The translations under genes and the position numbers were made by a program. From assembly GCF_036181745.1 (NCBI RefSeq), contig NZ_CP108080.1:6451501-6515500 (forward strand): DNA of 64,000 nucleotides. The letters run 5' to 3'. Source of the DNA: Streptomyces sp. NBC_00259. Its GTDB lineage: Bacteria; Actinomycetota; Actinomycetes; Streptomycetales; Streptomycetaceae. Numbering within the stretch: the stretch's first letter is position 1; each line of letters begins with the position of its first letter. Below the pieces are notes generated by a model. It searched no databases and was not told where the DNA came from. It was given only the letters and a program-made list of their open reading frames with translations. Of this stretch, positions 44,059 to 53,265 are shown in pieces.

Positions 44059-44973
44059 TCAGGCCACCGGTTCGCCCGAGAGGCGCTCGACGGCGCGGAG
44101 CAGGGCCGAGTGGTCCAGGCCGCCGTCGCCCTGCGCGCGCAGGGAGGCCACCAGCTGGGCGACGACGGCGCCGACCGGAAGCGACGCACCCACGTTGCGG
44201 GCGGCGTCGGTGACGATGCCCATGTCCTTGTGGTGCAGGTCGATCCGGAAGCCCGGCTTGAAGTCCCGGTTCAGGAAGTTGTCCTTCTTGCGGGTCAGCA
44301 CGGTGGAGCCGGCCAGGCCGCCGTTGAGGACGTCGAGCGCGGCCTTGAGGTTCACACCGGACTTCTCCAGGAAGACGACCGCCTCGGCGCAGGCCTGGAT
44401 GTTGACGGCGACGATCAGCTGGTTGGCGGCCTTCACCGTCTGGCCGGAGCCGTGCGGGCCGCACAGGACGATCGTCTTGCCGAGAGCCTCCAGGATGGGC
44501 AGGGCCTCGTCGAAGACCTCCTGCTCGCCGCCGACCATGATCGACAGCACCGCCTCGACGGCACCCGCCTCGCCGCCGGACACCGGGGCGTCCAGGACGC
44601 GGACGCCCTTGTCCGCCGCGTTCTTCGCCAGGTCGACCGAGGTCTGCGGAGTGATCGAGGACATGTCGATCAGCAGCGCGCCCGGCCTGGCGTTCTCCAG
44701 GATGCCGTCGGGGCCGTACGCGATGGCCTCGACCTGCGGGGAGGCGGGCACCATCGTGATGACGACGTCGGCGTCCGCGACGGCTTCGGCGATCGAGCCC
44801 GCGGCACTGCCGCCGGCCGCGGCCAGCCGGTCCAGCTTGTCCTGCTCCAGCGTGAAGCCGGTGACGGCGTAGCCGGCCTTCAGCAGGTTCTCGGACATGG
44901 GGGAGCCCATGATGCCGAGGCCGATCCAGGCGATCCTGGGAAGGGCGGCGCGGGAGTCTGCGAGGGAGCTCAT
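44059..44973 (-). CDS. glxR: tartronate semialdehyde reductase (2-hydroxy-3-oxopropionate reductase)
   Basis: 304 residues, a beta-hydroxyacid dehydrogenase: Rossmann motif WIGLGIMGSPMSENLLKAGY (about 15-34), substrate loop DAPVSGGEAGA, catalytic Lys in GSGQTVKAANQL, and the C-terminal KDMGIVTDAARNVG. It reduces tartronate semialdehyde from Gcl to D-glycerate with NAD(P)H. GAGAGG 8 bases before the ATG. It lies downstream of hyi with a 108-bp gap and is probably co-transcribed from the hyi promoter. The gap contains two GGCGTCGGGCCCCGCGGG copies (about 45030-45080). Confidence 0.94.
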   Translation of the reverse strand: MSSLADSRAALPRIAWIGLGIMGSPMSENLLKAGYAVTGFTLEQDKLDRLAAAGGSAAGSIAEAVADADVVITMVPASPQVEAIAYGPDGILENARPGALLIDMSSITPQTSVDLAKNAADKGVRVLDAPVSGGEAGAVEAVLSIMVGGEQEVFDEALPILEALGKTIVLCGPHGSGQTVKAANQLIVAVNIQACAEAVVFLEKSGVNLKAALDVLNGGLAGSTVLTRKKDNFLNRDFKPGFRIDLHHKDMGIVTDAARNVGASLPVGAVVAQLVASLRAQGDGGLDHSALLRAVERLSGEPVA

Positions 44974-45081
44974 TGGGGGTACCTCTCAGCGGTTGTACGA
45001 AGGTGAGGGGGCGTCGGACCCTCGAGAAGTCGAGGGGCGTCGGGCCCCGCGGGAGTCAGGCGGCGTCGGGCCCCGCGGGCG

Positions 45082-45930
45082 TCAACGCGCCCCGGCCGGG
45101 AGCCAGTCGAAGGACTCGGCGCTCGGGCGGTCGCCGGGCTTGTACTCCAGGCCGATCCAGCCGTCGTAGCCGGCCTTCGTCAGCTCGCCGAGGAGCTGCT
45201 CCAGCGGCAGCGAACCGGTGCCGGGGGCGCCCCGGCCCGGGTTGTCGGCGATCTGTACGTGGCCGGTCCGGTCCGCGTAGGCCTCGATGACCTGGCTGAC
45301 GTCCTCGCCGTTCATGGACAGGTGGTAGATGTCGAGCAGGAACTTGGCGTTGCCGAGTCCGGTCGCCTCGTTGACCCTGTCCACGACCTCGATCGCGGCG
45401 GGTGCGCTCACCAGCGGGTAGAGCGGCGACTCCGGCTTGTTCAGGGTCTCGATCAGCAGGATCGCCCCGACCCGGTCGGCCGCGCGGGCCGCCGTGACCA
45501 GGTTCTCCAGGGCGAGTTCGTCCTGGACGGCCGGGTCGACGCCGTCGACGCGGTTGCCGTACAGCGCGTTGAGCGCCTTGCAGCCGACCGTGGCGGCGAA
45601 GTCCGCCGCCACGTCGATGTTGGCGCGGAAGCGGTCCGACTCCTCGCCGGGTACGGAGAGCGCACCGCGGTCCGGGCCGGGCAGCCGCCCGGCGTAGAAG
45701 TTCAGACCCACCAGCTGGGTGCCGGCGTCCACCAGCGCCTTCCTCAGGGCGTCCAGCTCTCTCTGGTCGGGCGTCGGGGTCTCGATCCAGGGCCACCACA
45801 GCTCGACCGCCGTGAAGCCCGCCGCGGCGGCGGCCGCGGGGCGCTCCAGGAGCGGGAGTTCCGTGAAGAGGATCGACAGGTTCACATCGAAGCGCTGGTC
45901 CGGGACTGCGCCTTCTGAGAAGCGGGCCAT
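45082..45930 (-). CDS. hyi: hydroxypyruvate isomerase
   Basis: 282 residues, an AP-endonuclease-2-type TIM barrel. FDVNLSILFTELPLLERPAA, VELWWPW, the metal ligands Glu in LLIETLN, His/Asp in LLDIYHLSMNGED, GHVQIADNPGRGAPGTG, and the final Glu in IGLEYKPGD are those of hydroxypyruvate isomerase. It interconverts hydroxypyruvate and tartronate semialdehyde. The ATG at 45930 follows GGAAGGAG; this ribosome-binding site partly overlaps the proximal operator. First gene of the hyi-glxR unit, under the operator shared with gcl. Confidence 0.94.
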   Translation of the reverse strand: MARFSEGAVPDQRFDVNLSILFTELPLLERPAAAAAAGFTAVELWWPWIETPTPDQRELDALRKALVDAGTQLVGLNFYAGRLPGPDRGALSVPGEESDRFRANIDVAADFAATVGCKALNALYGNRVDGVDPAVQDELALENLVTAARAADRVGAILLIETLNKPESPLYPLVSAPAAIEVVDRVNEATGLGNAKFLLDIYHLSMNGEDVSQVIEAYADRTGHVQIADNPGRGAPGTGSLPLEQLLGELTKAGYDGWIGLEYKPGDRPSAESFDWLPAGAR

Positions 45931-45946
45931 GGGAGTGTGGTGCTCC

Positions 45947-45982
45947 TTCCGTATTGCGGAAGTTTGTTTCTGCTTAACGGAA
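45947..45982 (-). promoter_or_regulatory. double operator of the glyoxylate regulon (hyi copy)
   Basis: Read leftward: O1 TTCCGTTAAGCAGAA (45982-45968), linker ACAAAC, O2 TTCCGCAATACGGAA (45961-45947). Architecture and spacing are identical to the gcl element. O2 is 16 bp from the hyi ATG, next to the ribosome-binding site, so binding there could also block translation or an early transcript. Confidence 0.75.
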
Positions 45983-46034
45983 GATTGCCTGCCGTGGGGG
46001 AGGGCTGTCAAGACCCGGCCACGAAAGCGAGCGC

Positions 46035-46080
46035 AAAAAAGACCCCTGCTGAGGCACCCAGGGGGCGCCCCAGCAGGGGT
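46035..46080 (-). terminator. intrinsic terminator of the mce operon
   Basis: Read leftward, ACCCCTGCTG (46080-46071) pairs with CAGCAGGGGT (46051-46042) across a 19-base loop that itself contains GGGCGCCCC, followed by C and six T. This is an unusually clear T tract for such GC-rich DNA. It insulates the hyi promoter from the long mce operon. Confidence 0.88.
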
Positions 46081-46108
46081 ACGGACAGGGGGTTCGGGCG
46101 GTCTGCGG

Positions 46109-46885
46109 CTACAGCGCGTCGACGGCACTCACCTTCCAGCCCTCCGAGGTGCGCGTGAGGGTCATCCGCACCCGGTTCAGATCGACGCGGGGCCCCGAGA
46201 CCTGCGTGCTCCGGGTCACCTGGTTGACGAACAGCAGGACGACGGCCCTGTCGGGCGACGCCGACACCACCGAGGCCGCGGGGGCGCCACCGCCCGGTGG
46301 CTTCGCCACCGTCGCCTCGACCACGCCCTGGTACTTCTTCGCGGTCGGTGCCACCACCTTCGCCGTCGTCCTCCCGTACTCGTCGCGGAAAGCGCCGGTG
46401 AGATGGCCGCGCGCCGCGGCGAAGTCCCGGTCCAGATGCCGGTAGTCGTACGACAGGACGACCGGCGCCGCCTTCTGCGCGGCGGAGAGCGCCTGCCGCC
46501 GCGCCTGGTCCGTCTGCCGGGCGTCCCCGTACTCCCGTACGAGCACGACGGTCGCGATCAGGGCCACCAGGGCCAGGACGGCGAGGACGGCGGACAGCAG
46601 TCCGCGACGCCGCCGCCTCCCACGCGACGACGGCTCCTCCGGGTCCGGCTCTTCCGGGTCCGGCCCCTCCCAGTCGGGCGCCTCCCAGTCCAGCTCCGCC
46701 TCCTTCGCGCCCGGCTCCGGCTCCTCCGCGCGGAGCGTACGTCCGGCCACGACCGTGGCCTCGTCCGGCCCGTCCTCGCCGTTTCCTGGACGATGGGCGC
46801 GCTTGGCCGCCGCCCGGGCGGCCGCGGTCATGGAGCGGCGGGCGGGCGAGCCGACGCCGCGACCTCGGGTGCTCGTGTTCGCCAC
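46109..46885 (-). CDS. Mce-associated membrane protein (Mas-like) 2
   Basis: 258 residues. A cytosolic acidic, Pro/Glu-rich N-terminus (about 35-90) and an Arg-rich stretch (RGRRRRRG) are followed by one membrane helix (GLLSAVLAVLALVALIATVV) and an outer domain of about 140 residues, with SYDYRHLDRDFAAARGHLTG, the conserved Mas pattern. Such proteins stabilise Mce complexes in mycobacteria. It is the last gene of the mce operon, 40 bp after its paralogue, and a terminator follows. Confidence 0.8.
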   Translation of the reverse strand: MANTSTRGRGVGSPARRSMTAAARAAAKRAHRPGNGEDGPDEATVVAGRTLRAEEPEPGAKEAELDWEAPDWEGPDPEEPDPEEPSSRGRRRRRGLLSAVLAVLALVALIATVVLVREYGDARQTDQARRQALSAAQKAAPVVLSYDYRHLDRDFAAARGHLTGAFRDEYGRTTAKVVAPTAKKYQGVVEATVAKPPGGGAPAASVVSASPDRAVVLLFVNQVTRSTQVSGPRVDLNRVRMTLTRTSEGWKVSAVDAL

Positions 46886-46925
46886 GGGGGTTCTCCTCTC
46901 TGGGGGAACGGGATACGGGATGGGT

Positions 46926-47498
46926 TCAGCCCACGAACTCGACGTCGGACGTGAGCCAGCGGCCGTTCTCGAGCACGAGGTCGAGCTGCAGCCTGTAGGT
47001 GCGGGCCTGCCCCTGGGGCGCGGCGACGTTGGTCACCTTGCTGTCGGCGACCACCAGGACCCGGGCGGTCCGCTCGTCGGCCCGGACGATGCCCGCCTCA
47101 AGCACCTGACCCTCGGAGACCGACTTGTTCGCGGCGACCAGCTTGGTCAGCTCGGCGGTCTGCGCCGCGAACTGCTCCTTGAAGTCGCCGGTGGCCCCCT
47201 TCAGCACGTTCGTGCTGTCCCGCCCGTAGTGCCGGTGGTCGAGCGAGGTGAAGTTCAGCGCGGACTGGCGCGCAGCGGCCAGGACGGCCTGGTTCCGCTG
47301 CTCCTCGACGCGCTGCTCGTACACCTCGAACGCCAGCCATCCGGACGTCGCCGTTGTCAGGACGGTCGCCACCGCGAGCGACGCGGGCATCGCCCTGCCC
47401 CGGCGGGCGGCCTCCGTCAGCCGGGTCCACAGCCGGCGCAGCGACTGCGCCACACGCGCCGCGCTGCCCCCGGTCGTCCCCCCGCTCACGTCGCTCAT
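46926..47498 (-). CDS. Mce-associated membrane protein (Mas-like) 1
   Basis: 190 residues with one membrane helix (about 37-56, MPASLAVATVLTTATSGWLA) followed by an outer domain whose FTSLDHRHYGRDSTNVLKGA matches SYDYRHLDRDFAAARGHLTG of the next gene, so the two are paralogues. The ATG at 47498 overlaps the MceF stop as ATGA and is preferred over a start 10 codons earlier. Part of the mce operon. Confidence 0.82.
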   Translation of the reverse strand: MSDVSGGTTGGSAARVAQSLRRLWTRLTEAARRGRAMPASLAVATVLTTATSGWLAFEVYEQRVEEQRNQAVLAAARQSALNFTSLDHRHYGRDSTNVLKGATGDFKEQFAAQTAELTKLVAANKSVSEGQVLEAGIVRADERTARVLVVADSKVTNVAAPQGQARTYRLQLDLVLENGRWLTSDVEFVG

Positions 47499-48778
47499 GC
47501 CATCGGTCCGACGAGCAGCCATTGCCACGAGTCCTTTCCGAACACGGTCTGTTCACCGCCGGTCGAGCCGATCTCGACGGGCGTTCCGTCCGGTCCGGCG
47601 GCGGTGCCGGTCTCCGGGTCGTACGGGGCGATGTACGCGGCCGGATCCGCGCCGCCGCCGGATCCGGCGCGCCCCGAGGCGCCGGGGGCGTTCTGGGCGC
47701 CGCGGACCGAGGTAGGGCCGCCGCGCGGGGCCGCACAGTGCGCACCGGTGTTCGCCGGCCGTTCGCTCGTGTCCGCCGGGTCACGCCGCTGCGTCCCGTA
47801 CCCCTGCCGGCACGGCGGCGGATCGTCGGCGTTCACGACCAGGCCGAAGTGGGTGGTGCCGTCGCCCGGGATCACGGTGTAGCTGCCGGCGACGACCACG
47901 GGGAACGTGACCAGCGCCTGCTCCACACCCGGCAGCCGCGCCACCGTGATCTGGCCGCCACTGATCAGATTGCCCAGCAGCACCGGCACATGCGGCCGGG
48001 TGGACGTCAGCAGCGAGTTGACCTCCTGCGCGGCCGGCGCTCCGGCGCCGATCAGCCTGCGGATGTCCCCGTCACTGGACTTCAGCTCGGCGGTGAGGGC
48101 CGCCAGGTCGCGGGAGAAGGCCTTGATGGCCGAACCCTTGTCGGCCTGCGTCTTCAGGACCTTCCGCGAGTCCTCGATCAGCGAGATGGTCTGCGGGAGC
48201 GAGCCGGACGCCGACTCGACAAGGGCATTGCCCGAGTCCACCAGCCGGCTCAGCTCCGGTCCGGTGCCGGCGAAGGCCTTGCCCAGCTCGTCGACGGTGA
48301 TCCGCAGATCCTCCTTGCCGACGGAGTTCACGAGCTTGTCCAGGCTGCCGATGATCTCCGTGTTGGGCAGCGGCCCCCGGGTGTCGCGGCGGGCGATCGT
48401 GCTGCCGTCCCGCAGATACGGGCCGCCGGAGGCGCGCGGCTGGAGGTCGACGTACTGCTCGCCGACGGCCGAACGGTTCGCCACCACCGCCACGGTGTCC
48501 GCGGGGATCCGCTGCCCGTCCTCGATGTCCAGCGATACCGACACCCCGTCCGCGCCGGTCAGCCGCAGCTCACCGACACGGCCGACCGGTACCCCGCGAT
48601 AGGTGACCTCGGCGCCGGCGAAGATGCCCCCGGAGTCGGCGAAGTCGGCCGCCACGGTGTAATCGTTGTCCAAGAGGCTGTCGACCAGCCCCGTGTAGCG
48701 GGCGCCGACGTAGGACACGCCGACGGCGGTGACCGTGGCGAAGGCGAGCAACTGGGCCTTGACCGTACGTGTGATCAC
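47495..48778 (-). CDS. mceF: MCE-family protein MceF
   Basis: 427 residues: N-terminal membrane anchor (about 5-25), MCE domain (about 35-115, FADSGGIFAGAEVTYRGVPV through VGEQYVDLQPR), long helical region (about 150-280) and a Gly/Ala/Pro-rich tail. MceA-F form a hexameric tube that carries lipids between the outer layers and the YrbE permeases. The GTG start overlaps the mceE stop (GTGA). It is sixth in order, and with the least conserved tail, which fits MceF. Confidence 0.88.
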   Translation of the reverse strand: MITRTVKAQLLAFATVTAVGVSYVGARYTGLVDSLLDNDYTVAADFADSGGIFAGAEVTYRGVPVGRVGELRLTGADGVSVSLDIEDGQRIPADTVAVVANRSAVGEQYVDLQPRASGGPYLRDGSTIARRDTRGPLPNTEIIGSLDKLVNSVGKEDLRITVDELGKAFAGTGPELSRLVDSGNALVESASGSLPQTISLIEDSRKVLKTQADKGSAIKAFSRDLAALTAELKSSDGDIRRLIGAGAPAAQEVNSLLTSTRPHVPVLLGNLISGGQITVARLPGVEQALVTFPVVVAGSYTVIPGDGTTHFGLVVNADDPPPCRQGYGTQRRDPADTSERPANTGAHCAAPRGGPTSVRGAQNAPGASGRAGSGGGADPAAYIAPYDPETGTAAGPDGTPVEIGSTGGEQTVFGKDSWQWLLVGPMA

Positions 48779-50106
48779 GGCAGCATCCCCTTCAGCATGA
48801 GCTCGGCGAGGGCGGGAGAGACCCCGGGCGGGAAGCCGTCCTCGTCCCCGCTCCCGTTCTCGTAGGAGGCGTAACTGCCGGTGCACACCGGCGGGCAGAG
48901 CGCATCCCCGTCGTCCGAGGGGGCCGAGGGGCTGCCGGGACCGTCCGGCGCGCCCGGCAGCGCGGTGGGCGTCGGCACACCCGGGACCGCGGGGACCTCC
49001 GGGACGCCCGGGACGTCCGGGAGGCCGGGGACCTCGGGGAGACCGGGCTTCCCCGGCTTGTCCGGCTTCCCGGGTTCGTCGGCGAGGTTGCCGTAGATGC
49101 CCGCGAGGTCGAGATCGGCGGTGATCTTGAGATTGACGTAGTCGCCCTTGATGGCGTCCACCGCGTTGCGCGGGAACGGATAGGTCGTCAGCAACTCCAG
49201 GGCGTTCGGCAGATCGTCGCCCGCCTTGTTCAGCTGCTCCAGGATCGGGCGCAGACTCCGCAGATTGGCGATCACATCGTCCCGGGACGCGTTGATCACC
49301 TTGGTGCCGCTCTTGCCGAACTCCGACAGCGCGGTGAGCATCGACGTCAGCTTCTTCCGCTGGTCGGCCAGCACTTTCAGCGCGGGCGGCATGGTGTCGA
49401 CGGCCTGGGCGATCGTCTTCTGCTCCTGACCGAGCCGCTTGGCCAGGCGGTCGATGCCGTTCAGCGCGCGGACGATCTCCTTGCGCTGCTCATCGAGGCC
49501 GCCGACGAAGGTGTTGAGCTCCGTCAGCAGGGATTTGACCCGGTTCTCCCGTCCTTCCAGGGCCTTGTTGAGCTCCGTGGTGATCGTCTTGAGCTGGGCC
49601 ACCCCGCCGCCGTTGAGCAGCGCCGACAGAGCGGACAGCACCTCTTCGATCTCCGGGTTGCGGCCGCTGCGGGACAGCGGGATCCGGGCGCCGTCGGTGA
49701 GCCTGCCGACGGGCGTGGTGTCCACCGGGGCGGACAATGCCACGTACTTCTCGCCGAGCATGCTGGTCTGGCGCAGCTCGGCGATCGCGTTGCCCGGCAG
49801 CTTCACCGTGTCCGAGATACGCAGCCGCACCGTGGCGTGCCAGCCGTTCAGCTGCACCTTCTCGACCGCGCCCACGGTGACGTTGTTGACCTTCACCGCG
49901 GACTGGGGCACCAGGTCGAGGACGTCCCGGAACTCGACGGTGACCCGGTAGGCGTTTCCGTCGGCGGCCGCGCCGCCGGGCAGCCCGACGTCGTACAGAC
50001 CGTTGAACTCGCAGCCCGTCAGCAGCAGCGAGCCGGCCGCCGCCCACACCGCCGTGCTCGTGCGGAGCACTTTCCCACGGAGCGGCTTGTTACGCGGATC
50101 GCTCAT
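48775..50106 (-). CDS. mceE: MCE-family lipoprotein MceE (LprK-like) with collagen-like Pro-rich tail
   Basis: 443 residues. The lipobox LLLTGC puts the lipid Cys at about 32, as expected for MceE. The MCE domain (about 50-130, VTVEFRDVLDLVPQSAVKVN through MLGEKYVALS) and helical domain (150-320) follow. The tail (about 345-400) is a run of triplet-like Gly-x-Pro/Val-Pro repeats (GKPGLPEVPGLPDVPGVPEV), then an acidic Cys-containing end. Such a tail is not typical of MceE and resembles the tail of the nearby membrane-anchored sigma factor. ATGA overlap with mceD. Confidence 0.88.
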   Translation of the reverse strand: MSDPRNKPLRGKVLRTSTAVWAAAGSLLLTGCEFNGLYDVGLPGGAAADGNAYRVTVEFRDVLDLVPQSAVKVNNVTVGAVEKVQLNGWHATVRLRISDTVKLPGNAIAELRQTSMLGEKYVALSAPVDTTPVGRLTDGARIPLSRSGRNPEIEEVLSALSALLNGGGVAQLKTITTELNKALEGRENRVKSLLTELNTFVGGLDEQRKEIVRALNGIDRLAKRLGQEQKTIAQAVDTMPPALKVLADQRKKLTSMLTALSEFGKSGTKVINASRDDVIANLRSLRPILEQLNKAGDDLPNALELLTTYPFPRNAVDAIKGDYVNLKITADLDLAGIYGNLADEPGKPDKPGKPGLPEVPGLPDVPGVPEVPAVPGVPTPTALPGAPDGPGSPSAPSDDGDALCPPVCTGSYASYENGSGDEDGFPPGVSPALAELMLKGMLP

Positions 50107-51236
50107 GCGCCGGCCTCCAGGATTCCGCCCAGCGTCCGGTCGACCGAGCCGGTCCCGGAGACGGGCAGGGCGCCGCCCGGCCGGATCTCCGGCAGGGAGT
50201 CGAACAGCTTCTGCAGTTCCCGGCAGTCCGCCGCCTTCGCGTCACCGGTCGTGCTGAGCAGCGAGCACAGCAGCGCGGCCGGATCCTGCGGATGGTCGGG
50301 GTTGTTGCGCGTGTCGAGCGTTCCCGCCCCCGCGTTGTAGGCGTTCTGCAGATTCGACAGCCCGGTCGGGGCGACCTCCAGCAGCTCCGCGAGCGCCGCC
50401 TGCTGGGTGACCAGCACCTTGGTGACCTTGCTGAGCCCCTCCACGTTCGACGTCAGCGACTTCTTGTTCTTCCGTACGAAGTCCGACACATCGGCGAGCG
50501 CCACCCCCAGATGCCGCAGCGCGGCCGCGAGGTCCTTGCGTTCCGCGGCGAGCTGCCCGGCCACCTGCTCCAGGCTGTCGTTGAACGACCGCACGTTCTT
50601 GTCGTCGGCGGCCAGCACGGCCGTGAACACCTGCAGATTGCGGATCGTGCCGAACATGTCCTTCCTGCCGTCGGACAGCGTCGTCACCGCCAGGGAGAGG
50701 TCCTCCACCGTCTGGTGCAGGTTCTCGCCCTGCCCTTCGAGGTTGTCCGCGCTCACGCCCAGCAGCCGGGACAGCGAACCGTCCTTGTTCGCGCCGCGCG
50801 GGCCCAGCGCCTCCGCCGTCGTGTGCAGACTCTCGAAGACGCGGTCCAGCTCGACCGGCACGGCCGTCCGCTTCTCCGGGATGACATCGCCGCTGCGCAT
50901 CACCGGGCCGCTCCGGTACACCGGCAGCAGCTGTAGGTAACGGTCGCTGACCACCGAGGAGTTGATGATCGCCGCCTTGGCATCGGCAGGGACCCTCCGT
51001 CCGGGGTCGTACTCCAGCGTCACCCGCACCCGCTCGCCCTGCGGAGTGATCTCCTTGACCTCACCGATCCGGACGCCCAGCACCCGTACGTCGGAACCGG
51101 GATAGATGCCGACCGTGCGCGGGAAGTACGCCGTGACCCGGACCGGATCCGGCTGCGGCCACAGCGTCACGACGGCCGCGGCGATGACCGCCGGCGCCGT
51201 GACCAGCGCCGCCCGGCGCAGCAGACGCCTGCTCAT
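50103..51236 (-). CDS. mceD: MCE-family protein MceD
   Basis: 377 residues. N-terminal hydrophobic anchor (about 8-25), MCE domain (VRVTAYFPRTVGIYPGSDVR through VSDRYLQLLPVYR), then a helical domain with many leucines and SLTSNVEGLSKVTKVLVTQQ, and a C-terminal Cys pair (ALLCSLLSTTGDAKAADCRE), which may form a disulfide. The ATG at 51236 overlaps the mceC stop by one base (TGATG); the adjacent GTG at 51239 is less well spaced from GGGAGG. Confidence 0.87.
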   Translation of the reverse strand: MSRRLLRRAALVTAPAVIAAAVVTLWPQPDPVRVTAYFPRTVGIYPGSDVRVLGVRIGEVKEITPQGERVRVTLEYDPGRRVPADAKAAIINSSVVSDRYLQLLPVYRSGPVMRSGDVIPEKRTAVPVELDRVFESLHTTAEALGPRGANKDGSLSRLLGVSADNLEGQGENLHQTVEDLSLAVTTLSDGRKDMFGTIRNLQVFTAVLAADDKNVRSFNDSLEQVAGQLAAERKDLAAALRHLGVALADVSDFVRKNKKSLTSNVEGLSKVTKVLVTQQAALAELLEVAPTGLSNLQNAYNAGAGTLDTRNNPDHPQDPAALLCSLLSTTGDAKAADCRELQKLFDSLPEIRPGGALPVSGTGSVDRTLGGILEAGA

Positions 51237-52225
51237 CACGAACCTCCCGTCCGCGGGACCACCGGAGTGGCGACCATGTTCTGGATGTAGCTGTCGAACC
51301 AGCGGCCGTTGCCGAGGGTGTTGGTGAAGACCCGCACATAGGGCGCCATCAGCTTGATGCTGCGGTCGAGGCTCGCCTGATTGCGTTCGAGCATCGCCAC
51401 CACCGTGTTCAGGCCCTTGAGCGCCGGGCCGATCTCCGCGTTGTTGTCCTTGACCAGGCCGGACAGCTGGATGCCGAGCGCGGCCGAGCTCTTGAGCAGG
51501 GCGTGGATCGCGGCCCGCCGCCGTGCGATCTCCTTGAACAGCGCGTCGCCGTCCTTGACCAGCGTGGAGAACTCGCCGGAGCGCTCCGCGAGCACCTCGC
51601 TGACCCCGTTCGCGTGGTCGAGGAGTTCACGCAGCGCCTGGTCGCGGGACGCGACCGTACGGGAGATCTTCGACAGGCCCTTGATGGACGCCTTCACCTC
51701 GGCGGGGGAGTCCTCGAAGGTGGTGGAGATGGTGTCGAGCGCCTGCGCCAGCTGCTCCGTGTCGACCTTCTCCGTCGTGGTGGTCAGATCGCTGAAGGCC
51801 GCCACGACGTCGTACGCGGGAGTCGTCCGGTTCAGCGGGATCTCGCTGCCCGGCTTCAGCTGCCCCGGACCCTTCGGTTCCAGCGCCAGGTACTTCGCGC
51901 CCAGGATCGTCTTGACGCGGATGGCCGCGCCCGTCCTGGTGCCGAAGTCCGGCTCGCCCTTGACGCGGAAGACCACTTTGACGTGGTCTCCGTCCAGGTC
52001 CACCTCGTCGACCTTGCCGACTTTCACCCCGGCGATACGGACCTCGTCGCCGGGCTTGAGCCCGCCCGCCTCCGAGAACGCCGCGCTGTACGTCTCCCCG
52101 TTGCCGATCAGGGGAAGGCTGTCGGCGTTGAACGCGGCGACGGTCAGCAGCCCGAGCGTGGTGAGGCCGACCACGCCGATCACGACGGGATTCCTCTCCC
52201 GGAACGGGATCATGCGCGCCTTCAT
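51236..52225 (-). CDS. mceC: MCE-family protein MceC
   Basis: 329 residues. Anchor helix (about 14-32, PVVIGVVGLTTLGLLTVAAF), MCE domain (SAAFSEAGGLKPGDEVRIAG through ILGAKYLALEPKG) and helical domain ending with NTLGNGRWFDSYIQNM. The start is the ATG at 52225 forming ATGA with the mceB stop; a GTG two codons earlier is less likely. Confidence 0.87.
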   Translation of the reverse strand: MKARMIPFRERNPVVIGVVGLTTLGLLTVAAFNADSLPLIGNGETYSAAFSEAGGLKPGDEVRIAGVKVGKVDEVDLDGDHVKVVFRVKGEPDFGTRTGAAIRVKTILGAKYLALEPKGPGQLKPGSEIPLNRTTPAYDVVAAFSDLTTTTEKVDTEQLAQALDTISTTFEDSPAEVKASIKGLSKISRTVASRDQALRELLDHANGVSEVLAERSGEFSTLVKDGDALFKEIARRRAAIHALLKSSAALGIQLSGLVKDNNAEIGPALKGLNTVVAMLERNQASLDRSIKLMAPYVRVFTNTLGNGRWFDSYIQNMVATPVVPRTGGS

Positions 52226-53265
52226 GCGCACCTCGCACGGGCGACGTGGAGCTCGGGAGTGAGCACCTCACGGGTCTTCGGCAGCACGATCCGGCCGTCG
52301 AAGTCACAGAGGTAGAAGTTGAACCAGGAGCCGTACGAGGCCGTCCCCGTCAGCTTGTTGAGCTTGTTCGGCAGCCGCTTCAGCACGCCCTCCACGGTCT
52401 TCTCGTTCTTGTTCAGGGTTCCGGTGAGGTCCCTCAGCTCGGCGATGTCGTCGCGCAGTGGAGGCCGGGCGTCCTCGAGCAGGCCCGAGGTGGCCTCCGT
52501 CAGTTCGGCGATGTTCACCAGGGAGTCCCCGATGGGCTTGCGGTCGGCGGACAGCCCGGAGACCACTCGCTGGAGCTGCTTGATCAGCCCGGAGAAGCGA
52601 GCGCCGCGCTTGTCCAGGGTGGCCAGTACCGTGTTGAGGTTGTCGATCACGGAACCGATCAGCTCGTCGCGGTCGGCGAGCGTGGTGGTGAGCGAGGCGG
52701 TGTGGGCGAGCAGGCTGTTCACCGTTCCGCCCTCGCCCTGCAGCGTCTTGATGATCTCGGTGGCGAGCTGGTTGACGTCCTTGGGGCTCAGCGCCGCGAA
52801 CAGCGGCTTGAATCCGTTCAGCAGCGCGTTGAGATCGAGCGCGGGCTGTGTCCGGGACAGCGGAATCCGCTCTCCGGGCGCCAGCCGGGTGCCGTCGCCG
52901 GCTCCCTCCGTCAGCGCGATGTACCGCGAGCCGACCAGGTTGCGGTAGCGGATGACCGCCCCGGTGCTGGTGAACAGCGGACGGTCGTGGGTGACGGTGA
53001 AGGTGACCTCCGCCAGCGTCCGGTCCGTGATGCGGATGTCCTGCACCTCACCGACCCGCACCCCGGCCACGCGGATGTCGTCGCCCTCCTCCAGGCCGGT
53101 GACATCGCTGAACACCGCCTTGTACGTGTGCTCGGGAGTGAAGGAGATGTTGACGATGGTGGCAGCGAGCAGTGTGGTCGCGAGCACCGTCACCACCGCG
53201 AAGAGACTGAACTTGATCAGCGGTGCCGCGGTCTCCCTGGCGCGCTTGAAGCGGAGGAACCTCAT
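52222..53265 (-). CDS. mceB: MCE-family protein MceB
   Basis: 347 residues. Anchor (about 14-38, KFSLFAVVTVLATTLLAATI), MCE domain (KAVFSDVTGLEEGDDIRVAG through LVGSRYIALTEGAGDG), helical domain, and a conserved end SYGSWFNFYLCDFDGRIVLP characteristic of MceB/C. ATGA overlaps on both sides indicate tight coupling. Confidence 0.88.
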   Translation of the reverse strand: MRFLRFKRARETAAPLIKFSLFAVVTVLATTLLAATIVNISFTPEHTYKAVFSDVTGLEEGDDIRVAGVRVGEVQDIRITDRTLAEVTFTVTHDRPLFTSTGAVIRYRNLVGSRYIALTEGAGDGTRLAPGERIPLSRTQPALDLNALLNGFKPLFAALSPKDVNQLATEIIKTLQGEGGTVNSLLAHTASLTTTLADRDELIGSVIDNLNTVLATLDKRGARFSGLIKQLQRVVSGLSADRKPIGDSLVNIAELTEATSGLLEDARPPLRDDIAELRDLTGTLNKNEKTVEGVLKRLPNKLNKLTGTASYGSWFNFYLCDFDGRIVLPKTREVLTPELHVARARCA

